Shown: positions 1 to 5,483 of the stretch, in pieces
Layout of the letters: the number at the start of each line of letters is the position of its first letter
Position numbering within the stretch: the first letter of the stretch is position 1
NCBI GenBank assembly: GCA_937930585.1
Contig: CALHCA010000124.1
Span: 1-5,949 of the forward strand
DNA length: 5,949 bases
DNA from: an uncultured bacterium
Lineage (GTDB): Bacteria > Patescibacteriota > Saccharimonadia > Saccharimonadales > Saccharimonadaceae
Direction of reading: 5' to 3'
The notes under the pieces: model-generated
Told to the model about the DNA's origin: nothing
Seen by the model: the letters and a program-made list of their open reading frames with translations, nothing else
Database searches by the model: none
Made by a program: the position numbers and the translations under genes

Positions 1-688
1 CAGCTCTTAACATTACTCGCTTATTGAAGGTATTCTTCGAATAATCCCAATCACCAACACATGTTATAATATTTAATCCTTCTTTTGAAGGCTCAAATGA
101 ATCAAGCATAGTACTCATTCCAAATTTATTTTTTTCGTCATTAATTTCATCAACGGTCATTTCACGAACATCTTTAACTTCATAAGTTATTTTTTGTCCA
201 TCACCCCTTTCAACTATTATATCTGAACCCTCCGAAAGATTACCAAGATTTTCAAAAATGCCACCTTTAGTTGGGCCTCCATTATGACCATCCATGAGGA
301 GAGCGCCTTTTGAACTCCCTGGTAAGGCGCTTTTTATATACCAACCAGCATCATGAATTGAAATTGGCGAATCGAGTTGGTTAGTGTTTTTTACTAACCC
401 CAATTGAACAACACGAGCATTTGAGATTTTTAAGTTAGGAATTGATAAAAATCTTGGAAAAAGTGGATTAGGAACTTGATAAGAGTTCTTTTTCTCTTCT
501 GTAACTTCAGTTTCATCAACTTGGTGAGTTAATACTGAGCCACCTGGAATTTGCTGCTGATTTTTTTTAGGTTGTAGAAAATTATTGTATAAATAAATTC
601 CAGTATAGCCTATTAAACAAACCCAACAAATTATAAGAACTACAGACAATATTTTTTTAGCTTTTTTTCGAGCATTTTTAATCTTCAT
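1..688 (-). CDS. Sortase, membrane-anchored (class F-like), 3' end cut by window
   Basis: Sortases are extracytoplasmic cysteine transpeptidases that cut a sorting signal in exported proteins and join them to the cell wall or to each other. Reading from the ATG at 688, 229 codons are open to the window edge. Residues 1-12 are Lys/Arg-rich (MKIKNARKKAKK) and are followed by one membrane segment (about 13-34), so the protein is anchored with its C-terminal domain outside. The catalytic domain starts near residue 80 (FLSIPNLKI). It contains AGWY (114-117), the catalytic His in DGHN (His135), the catalytic Cys in ITCVG (Cys210) and the catalytic Arg in NKRVML (Arg224), so the triad is intact and only a few residues are probably missing. 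The layout resembles class F or unclassified actinobacterial/CPR sortases; the class is uncertain. It begins 13 nt after the secY stop with a Shine-Dalgarno overlapping that stop, so it is very likely co-transcribed with secY. No sorting-signal substrate is visible in the window. Confidence 0.93.
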   Translation of the reverse strand, partial: MKIKNARKKAKKILSVVLIICWVCLIGYTGIYLYNNFLQPKKNQQQIPGGSVLTHQVDETEVTEEKKNSYQVPNPLFPRFLSIPNLKISNARVVQLGLVKNTNQLDSPISIHDAGWYIKSALPGSSKGALLMDGHNGGPTKGGIFENLGNLSEGSDIIVERGDGQKITYEVKDVREMTVDEINDEKNKFGMSTMLDSFEPSKEGLNIITCVGDWDYSKNTFNKRVMLRA

Positions 689-697
689 TTAAAAAAT

Positions 698-703
698 CTC
701 TTT
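698..703 (-). promoter_or_regulatory. Ribosome binding site of the sortase gene, overlapping the secY stop
   Basis: AAAGAG lies 9 nt before the sortase ATG at 688 and overlaps the secY TAA (704-702). It supports the 688 start. It also suggests that ribosomes finishing secY feed initiation of the sortase. Confidence 0.6.
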
Positions 704-2108
704 ATTTATAGTCATCGTAAGTAACCATCAACGCTCGCGAATTTATCTGTCTAATAGTTTCGAGAGCAACAGTTACAATAATCAAGATTCCAGTTCCACC
801 AATTGAAAGATTACTATTTTGAATTGAAGCTAGGTTATATAGGAGATAATCTGCAACAAATGGTAATAATGCAATCAAACCAAGAGCTACTGCGCCAAAC
901 AAATTTAAGCGATTAACCACTTTATTTAAATATTTTGCTGTCGAAATTCCAGGGCGTATACCTTCAATAAATCCACCTTGTTTTTGAAGATTATCAGCAA
1001 TCTCGTTAGAGTTAAATACAATTGAAGTGTAAAAATATGTAAATACCACGATTAAAACAAAATATACAGCTGGATAAATAAACGATTCAGGAGAAGATCC
1101 TGTAAAAGTTCCTTGATTTGGCGCAGAAAACCATTTAATTAAGTTTTCGGCTAACGAAACATTAACTTTAGCATTCTTCATCACCTGACCAATAAATGCA
1201 GGAAGACTCAAGAACGAAACAGCAAAAATTACTGGAATAACACCGGCAACAATAAGTTTTACTGGTAATATACTTTTTATTCCGCCATAAGATGAATTTC
1301 CATGGACTCGTTTTGCATAATTGATAGTTATAACTCTTTGAGCTTCATTGATCTTAACCAAAATATAAAGAAGAACTAAGCTTATTACTAAAAGTATCAA
1401 TGAAACCACAAATGCAATACGATTAACAGGTAGCGTAAACCAGCCAAAAACATCAAAAGCACCATCTTTAGTATCTGTAATTGAAGAAATTAGAGTTGCT
1501 AATGTTGTTGGTAGTTGCGAAATAATACCAGCGAAAATAACTAAGGAGATTCCATTTCCAACACCTTTTTCTGTAATGATTTCACCAATCCACATCAGAA
1601 GAACTGAACCCGCAACCATCGCAGTAACAGCAACAATCCAGTTAGATAAACTCATACCTTTAAAGCTTGCCGAGTTAGATTGAAGAACGGTTGTCTGTAA
1701 TATAAAAATATAAGCAATAGATTGAACAATTGCTAAAGGAACAGTTAAGATTCGTGTCCATTGATTAATCTTACGCCGACCAGACTCACCATCATTATTT
1801 AATTCTTCAAGCGATGGAATAGCTTTTGTCATTAACTGAGTAATAATTGAGGCAGTAATAAATGGGCTCAAACCAACGAGCATAATTGAAAAGCTCGTTA
1901 AGGCACCACCTGTTAGTAGATTAATAAATCCTCCCAAATCAGTACTCTTGATAGCAGATTCAACAACTTCTTTTAAGTTCCCCGCATTAGCGAGAGGGAT
2001 TGGTACATGCGCCAAGAATCTAAAAATTATTAAAAGACCAACCACTCCAAAGACACGCTTTTGCATATCTTTATTTTTCATCGATTTAACTATTATTTTC
2101 CAATTCAT
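702..2108 (-). CDS. secY: Protein translocase subunit SecY
   Basis: SecY is the channel of the SecYEG translocon that moves unfolded proteins across, or into, the cytoplasmic membrane. The 468-residue product is a little longer than the usual 420-440. About ten hydrophobic segments are visible, roughly at 18-36, 70-92, 118-140, 155-176, 184-206, 232-252, 282-306, 343-364, 402-424 and 437-455. Family hallmarks seen are the plug/TM2 region (NLLTGGALTSFSIMLVGLSP, 63-82), EKGVGNGISL (180-189), YAKRVHG (264-270) before TM7, NLQKQGGFIEGIRPG (373-387) in the cytoplasmic loop after TM8, and GGTGILIIVTVALET (437-451). The start fits the family N-terminus and no Shine-Dalgarno precedes it; a promoter lies 7 nt upstream instead. 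The gene is not next to rplO, adk or map as in the usual spc operon but sits between uppP and a sortase gene. It looks like the primary SecY rather than a divergent accessory SecY2, though a second copy elsewhere cannot be excluded. Confidence 0.98.
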   Translation of the reverse strand: MNWKIIVKSMKNKDMQKRVFGVVGLLIIFRFLAHVPIPLANAGNLKEVVESAIKSTDLGGFINLLTGGALTSFSIMLVGLSPFITASIITQLMTKAIPSLEELNNDGESGRRKINQWTRILTVPLAIVQSIAYIFILQTTVLQSNSASFKGMSLSNWIVAVTAMVAGSVLLMWIGEIITEKGVGNGISLVIFAGIISQLPTTLATLISSITDTKDGAFDVFGWFTLPVNRIAFVVSLILLVISLVLLYILVKINEAQRVITINYAKRVHGNSSYGGIKSILPVKLIVAGVIPVIFAVSFLSLPAFIGQVMKNAKVNVSLAENLIKWFSAPNQGTFTGSSPESFIYPAVYFVLIVVFTYFYTSIVFNSNEIADNLQKQGGFIEGIRPGISTAKYLNKVVNRLNLFGAVALGLIALLPFVADYLLYNLASIQNSNLSIGGTGILIIVTVALETIRQINSRALMVTYDDYK

Positions 2109-2115
2109 AATAACT

Positions 2116-2144
2116 ATTTTACCATACTTCCAATCTTATTTAAA
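2116..2144 (-). promoter_or_regulatory. Predicted secY promoter (extended -10), leaderless-type
   Basis: On the minus strand TGGTAAAAT gives an extended -10 (TG at 2124-2123, hexamer TAAAAT at 2121-2116). TTTAAA at 2144-2139, 17 nt upstream, is a weak -35 matching 4 of 6 consensus bases. Only 7 nt separate the -10 from the secY ATG, so transcription would start at or within a base or two of the start codon. No Shine-Dalgarno is present in this gap. Confidence 0.55.
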
Positions 2145-2148
2145 GATT
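2132..2148. repeat. Short inverted repeat over the secY -35 region
   Basis: AATCTT (2132-2137) and AAGATT (2143-2148) are perfect 6-base inverted arms around a 5-base AT loop. They lie between uppP and secY and overlap the proposed -35. No T-run follows on the minus strand, so this is not an intrinsic terminator for uppP. It could be an operator-like site or chance in AT-rich DNA. Confidence 0.35.
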
Positions 2149-2154
2149 CAATTC

Positions 2155-2982
2155 CTATTTAATTAAAAAATACCCAACTATTAATATTGCTAATGAAATT
2201 CTATACCAACCAAATATCCGAAAATCATTATTTTTAAGATAATTCACTAGAGATTTAATAACGAACATTGAAACAATAAATGTTAAAATTAAAGCAACTG
2301 ATAAATAAAAAATCTCATTGGTGGAGTATTTAAAGCCATATTTAATAATCTTAAGCGTACTCGAACCTAGCATAATAGGAATACCCATAAAAAATGAAAA
2401 TTCTACTGCTATTTTTCTCGAAACTCCCGTCAATAACCCACCAATTATCGTAGATCCACTTCGAGAAGTTCCAGGAATAAGTGCTAAAATTTGGTATCCA
2501 CCAATTTTAAGCGCATCCAAATAAGTCATTTCTCCAAAGCTTTCAATTTTTGGCTTTATATTTCTATTTTTTCGAAATTGCTCTATAACAATAAATAGAA
2601 TACCGTAAACAATCAACATCGCCGAAATAACCCACATATTTTCGAAATATTTTTCTATAAAATTATTAAATAGTATTCCCATAACTCCCGCAGGAATTGC
2701 GCCAATTAATATTTTTTTCCATAATTCAATTGTATTCTTTTTTTCACGACAATTTTTATGTTTATCAAAAGGATTTAAATTAGACCAGTAAGTAAAAATA
2801 ACTGCCATTATAGCTCCAAGCTGGATAACAACCATAAATACAGACTTAAACTCACTTGAAAAATTGAGCTTAGCAAATTCATCAAATAGTAGCATATGGC
2901 CAGTACTTGAAATAGGTAACCATTCAGTAACACCTTCAATTATACTAACTATAACAATTTTAAACAGTTCCAAATTATTCAT
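2155..2982 (-). CDS. uppP: Undecaprenyl-diphosphatase UppP (BacA family)
   Basis: UppP removes one phosphate from undecaprenyl diphosphate to regenerate the lipid carrier used for peptidoglycan and other wall polymers. High expression is known to raise bacitracin tolerance. The 275 residues match the family length (about 265-280). The first signature is at 16-29 (EGVTEWLPISSTGH), with Glu16, Glu20, Ser26 and His29. The second is PGTSRSGST at 170-178, with Arg174. Both active-site motifs are complete. Multiple hydrophobic segments alternate with short charged loops; the longest hydrophilic stretch is about 68-90, including DKHKNCREKKN. The start is supported by the first motif's normal position near residue 16-20 and by a near-consensus promoter immediately upstream. 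It follows the tuf terminator and precedes secY by 46 nt. A carrier-recycling enzyme beside a sortase gene makes sense, because sortases commonly use lipid II as acceptor. That functional link is inference. Confidence 0.97.
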   Translation of the reverse strand: MNNLELFKIVIVSIIEGVTEWLPISSTGHMLLFDEFAKLNFSSEFKSVFMVVIQLGAIMAVIFTYWSNLNPFDKHKNCREKKNTIELWKKILIGAIPAGVMGILFNNFIEKYFENMWVISAMLIVYGILFIVIEQFRKNRNIKPKIESFGEMTYLDALKIGGYQILALIPGTSRSGSTIIGGLLTGVSRKIAVEFSFFMGIPIMLGSSTLKIIKYGFKYSTNEIFYLSVALILTFIVSMFVIKSLVNYLKNNDFRIFGWYRISLAILIVGYFLIK

Positions 2983-2991
2983 AACTCTAAT

Positions 2992-3021
2992 ATTATATCA
3001 TGCTTTTGATTAAAATAACAA
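2992..3021 (-). promoter_or_regulatory. Predicted uppP promoter (consensus extended -10)
   Basis: On the minus strand TTGTTA (3021-3016, 4 of 6 matches to TTGACA) is followed after 18 nt by TATAAT (2997-2992). It is preceded by TGA, giving a perfect TGnTATAAT. The -10 ends 9 nt before the uppP ATG at 2982, so the transcript would have a leader of only a few nucleotides. The site lies just downstream of the tuf terminator, which makes uppP a new transcription unit. Confidence 0.72.
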
Positions 3022-3040
3022 CAAATTTAATTATTTTAAC

Positions 3041-3072
3041 TAAAATAAAAACACCCCTTATCGGAGTGTTTT
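3041..3072 (-). terminator. Intrinsic terminator of tuf
   Basis: On the minus strand AAAACACTCC (3072-3063) pairs over a 5-nt loop with GGGGTGTTTT (3057-3048). That is a 10-bp stem with a single G-U pair. A T-rich tract (TTTTATTTTA) continues to 3041. It starts 16 nt after the tuf stop codon. Confidence 0.92.
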
Positions 3073-3088
3073 CATGAACTATAAACTA

Positions 3089-4273
3089 TTATTTGATGAT
3101 GTTTGTAACAACACCAGCACCAACAGTTCGGCCACCTTCACGGATAGCAAAGTTCAAACCTTGTTCCATGGCAATAGGTGCTTGCAATTTAACTTTGAAA
3201 GTTACATTGTCACCAGGCATAACCATTTCTTTATCAGCTGGAAGCTCAACTTCACCAGTAACGTCAGTTGTTCGGAAGTAGAATTGTGGTTTGTAACCCT
3301 TTGAGAATGGAGTGTGTCGTCCACCTTCATCTTTCTTCAAGATGTAAACTTCAGCTTCAAATTCTGTATGTGGAGTAATTGTGCCAGGAGCAGCAATAAC
3401 TTGTCCACGTTCGATTTGATCTCGGTCGATACCACGAAGAAGAAGACCAGCGTTGTCACCTGCTTGACCTTGGTCAAGAGATTTCTTGAAGGCTTCAATA
3501 CCTGTAACAACAGTTTTTTGTGAATCTTTCAAACCAACGATTTCAACTTCATCGTTAAGTTTAACGACACCCTGCTCGATTCGTCCTGTAGCAACTGTAC
3601 CACGACCTTTGATCGAGAAAACGTCTTCGATAGGCATCAAGAATGGTTTATCCATATCGCGAACTGGTTCTTCAATGTATGAATCCATAGCATCAACCAA
3701 TTCCATAATAGCGTCTTCGTATTTTTCATCACCTTCAAGAGCTTTAAGAGCTGAACCTTTGATGATCGGAGCATTGTCGCCATCAAATCCGTTTGCTGAA
3801 AGAAGTTCACGAACGTCCATTTCAATCAACTCAACAAGTTCTTCATCGGCCATATCCATTTTGTTCAAGAAAACAACAATCTTAGGCACACCAACTTGTT
3901 TTGCCAAAAGAACGTGTTCACGAGTTTGTGGCATAGGACCATCTGTAGCTGCAATCACAAGAACAGCACCATCAACCTGAGCGGCACCAGTAATCATGTT
4001 TTTAACATAGTCTGCGTGTCCAGGCATGTCAACGTGAGCATAGTGTCGGTTGTTTGATTCATATTCTTGGTGAGAAGAAGCAATCGTAATACCACGAGCT
4101 TTTTCTTCTGGTGCGTTATCGATCTGGTCGTACGCAATTGGTTTGTTAACTTCTGATGGAAGTCGTTTTGCAAGAACTGCTGTGATAGCCGCAGTAAGAG
4201 TTGTTTTACCGTGGTCAACGTGTCCCATAGTACCAACGTTTACATGTGGCTTTGAGCGGTCAAATTCTGCCAT
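3089..4273 (-). CDS. tuf: Elongation factor Tu
   Basis: EF-Tu is the GTPase that carries aminoacyl-tRNA to the ribosomal A site. From the ATG at 4273 the product is 394 residues, the normal length. G motifs are GHVDHGKT (17-24), the switch I Thr in RGIT (60-63), DMPGH with the catalytic His86 (82-86), NKMD (137-140) and SAL (174-176). Domain 2 (from about 210) and domain 3 (from about 300, ending [15 protein letters not shown]) are complete. An in-frame GTG at 4342 would add 23 unrelated residues and is rejected: the family N-terminus begins at [15 protein letters not shown] and a Shine-Dalgarno precedes it. The gene ends with tandem stops (TAA TAG) and a strong terminator. It has its own promoter and is not flanked by fusA or rps genes, so it is a monocistronic unit. 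Unusual points are the absence of cysteine and the altered switch I sequence ([11 protein letters not shown]). Confidence 0.99.
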   Translation of the reverse strand: MAEFDRSKPHVNVGTMGHVDHGKTTLTAAITAVLAKRLPSEVNKPIAYDQIDNAPEEKARGITIASSHQEYESNNRHYAHVDMPGHADYVKNMITGAAQVDGAVLVIAATDGPMPQTREHVLLAKQVGVPKIVVFLNKMDMADEELVELIEMDVRELLSANGFDGDNAPIIKGSALKALEGDEKYEDAIMELVDAMDSYIEEPVRDMDKPFLMPIEDVFSIKGRGTVATGRIEQGVVKLNDEVEIVGLKDSQKTVVTGIEAFKKSLDQGQAGDNAGLLLRGIDRDQIERGQVIAAPGTITPHTEFEAEVYILKKDEGGRHTPFSKGYKPQFYFRTTDVTGEVELPADKEMVMPGDNVTFKVKLQAPIAMEQGLNFAIREGGRTVGAGVVTNIIK

Positions 4274-4284
4274 TTTTAGAATTT

Positions 4285-4290
4285 CTCCTT
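4285..4290 (-). promoter_or_regulatory. Ribosome binding site of tuf
   Basis: AAGGAG on the minus strand lies 11 nt before the ATG at 4273. It is the best Shine-Dalgarno in the window and fixes the tuf start, ruling out the upstream in-frame GTG at 4342. Confidence 0.8.
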
Positions 4291-4307
4291 TTATTAATAA
4301 TATTATG

Positions 4308-4348
4308 CGCGTCGCACGAGTCACTGTTTTAGCAAAACACACGACGCG
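4308..4348 (-). promoter_or_regulatory. GC-rich hairpin in the tuf 5' leader
   Basis: On the minus strand CGCGTCGTGTG (4348-4338) can pair with CGTGCGACGCG (4318-4308) over 11 bp, including three adjacent G-U pairs. The 19-nt loop holds a small internal UUUUGCUAAAA hairpin. A shifted register using GCGTCGC (4352-4346) with GCGACGC (4315-4309) is also possible. No T-run follows, so it is not a terminator. It begins within about 10 nt of the predicted transcript start. It could protect the 5' end of the mRNA or act as a control element. Confidence 0.5.
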
Positions 4349-4360
4349 ACGCTACCTATA

Positions 4361-4389
4361 ATTATACCTAATCTTCAATATTTTGTAAA
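4361..4389 (-). promoter_or_regulatory. Predicted strong promoter of tuf
   Basis: On the minus strand TTTACA (4389-4384, 5 of 6 matches to TTGACA), a 17-nt spacer and a perfect TATAAT (4366-4361) form a near-consensus sigma-70/sigma-A-type promoter. The predicted start near 4353-4356 leaves a leader of about 80 nt. The -35 lies only 14 nt after the stop codon of the upstream gene, with no recognisable terminator between, so read-through from that gene is possible. Confidence 0.8.
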
Positions 4390-4403
4390 GAGGTTTTTTA
4401 AAA

Positions 4404-5483
4404 TTATTTCGAAATTTTATATAAACCCTCATGCCTCTGATTTTCGTAAATCAAAGTCGGAATACTCTTCGTCTTAATTTCTTCATTTACAACTCGAATA
4501 TTCTCTTTAATGCGCTTCTGAATTTCATCACTTTTAGCTTTTTTCGAAATTTCCTCAACTTGCGTATCTGAATAACCCGTATCTTTCAGCCAGCTTTGCA
4601 AAATCTTCTCAGTTTCCTCCGCCGTTGTTGAAGTTTGATTTTCGCCATTAAACTTCTCTTGGAATAAAACTCCTTTTTCATCTTTTTCGGTAAAAATCTT
4701 CTCAACAATCATCCATTCGGCCGAAGTCTTCTTGCCATTTTCAGGTTGAACTCCTCGAACAGCTTCAAGATATTTCGAAATCAACTCAGAATTTTTAAAC
4801 TTTTTATCAATTGGATATGGTAAAAGATAAGTTTTATGATTTTTAAAGAATCCACTATTTTTCTGATTTATGAATGAGCGCCGACAAACGATACAACCAG
4901 GGTCAAAAATATCAACTGCCACGCTCGCATCTTTCGAAACTTCATTAGAAAATTCACCACGATAAGTTGAATTTTTTACAACATAATCTTGAGCATTCCA
5001 ACTTCGAAATTTTGCAGACATAGCATTAAAGATTTGCCCCCAATCCGTAAACCATGAAACTATTGGACCTTCTGTATTTCCGCCATCAATCGAGCAGGCC
5101 TCGGTTGAATTTAACGCGCAAGAAGCTGGCCGCTGGATATCGCAAGTTCCAAAAACGAATAGTGCTAAAGCCGATTTAATTACTGTTAGAACAGACCAAA
5201 TAGTAATTAAAACAATCAAGCCAGCAACCGCTTCAATCGCCCAAAAAACTGGTTTTACCCATTTTTTGTGCTTCACAATTACTTTTCGAAGAATTGAATT
5301 TTTAATTTCATCTTTAAAATTCGAATCACAAGCACGCAAAGTTACTCTTCGCGAAAAACAATGCATTGATTTTTTAAACATTTGATTGATTGATTTCGCT
5401 TGTTTTTTAAAGCCGAAAAGCTTCAAAGCAGGCGTAAATAGCCAAATAATTAACAAAATAATAAACGCAGCGATACAAATCAT
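4404..5483 (-). CDS. Membrane-anchored thioredoxin/DsbA-like fold protein, unrecognised family
   Basis: I do not recognise this 359-residue protein by name. Residues 2-20 are one hydrophobic segment. Residues 21-78 are strongly basic (for example FKKQAK, SRRVTLR, KHKKWVK), and about 79-112 form a second hydrophobic segment. By the positive-inside rule the basic loop is cytoplasmic and everything after 112 lies outside. The outer part has three Cys (114, 122, 130). A strand-like run then leads into DPGCIVCRRSF (194-204, Cys197 and Cys200), a CxxC at the expected end of a beta strand. A second strand-like run (TYLLPYPI) and a helical stretch (about 232-335) follow, then SIPTLIYENQRHEGL (340-354), whose IPT fits the cis-Pro loop of thioredoxin folds. 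This order matches DsbA/DsbC-type oxidoreductases with a helical insertion. The probable role is making, breaking or shuffling disulfides in exported proteins. It starts within the upstream desulfurase stop (TGATG), so the two are co-translated. Confidence is high that it is a gene and moderate for the fold. Confidence 0.85.
   Translation of the reverse strand: MICIAAFIILLIIWLFTPALKLFGFKKQAKSINQMFKKSMHCFSRRVTLRACDSNFKDEIKNSILRKVIVKHKKWVKPVFWAIEAVAGLIVLITIWSVLTVIKSALALFVFGTCDIQRPASCALNSTEACSIDGGNTEGPIVSWFTDWGQIFNAMSAKFRSWNAQDYVVKNSTYRGEFSNEVSKDASVAVDIFDPGCIVCRRSFINQKNSGFFKNHKTYLLPYPIDKKFKNSELISKYLEAVRGVQPENGKKTSAEWMIVEKIFTEKDEKGVLFQEKFNGENQTSTTAEETEKILQSWLKDTGYSDTQVEEISKKAKSDEIQKRIKENIRVVNEEIKTKSIPTLIYENQRHEGLYKISK

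Noticed and set aside
379..399. Second inverted repeat in the sortase gene (GGTTAGT ... ACTAACC, 7-nt loop)
   Set aside because: It lies in coding sequence and has no T-run after the stem on either strand, so there is no reason to assign a function.
3486..3980. 164-codon open frame on the plus strand, antisense to tuf
   Set aside because: It is a Ser/Thr-rich shadow of the conserved EF-Tu gene, with no promoter, Shine-Dalgarno or recognisable domain. Long antisense frames are common opposite biased, highly expressed genes.
4274..4342. In-frame GTG at 4342 extending EF-Tu by 23 residues
   Set aside because: The extra residues do not resemble an EF-Tu N-terminus. The ATG at 4273 has a good Shine-Dalgarno and the usual start of the family, and the region forms the leader hairpin.
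4384..4410. Terminator for the thioredoxin-fold gene upstream of tuf
   Set aside because: The short gap contains the tuf -35 and A/T runs but no stable stem followed by a T-run on the minus strand.
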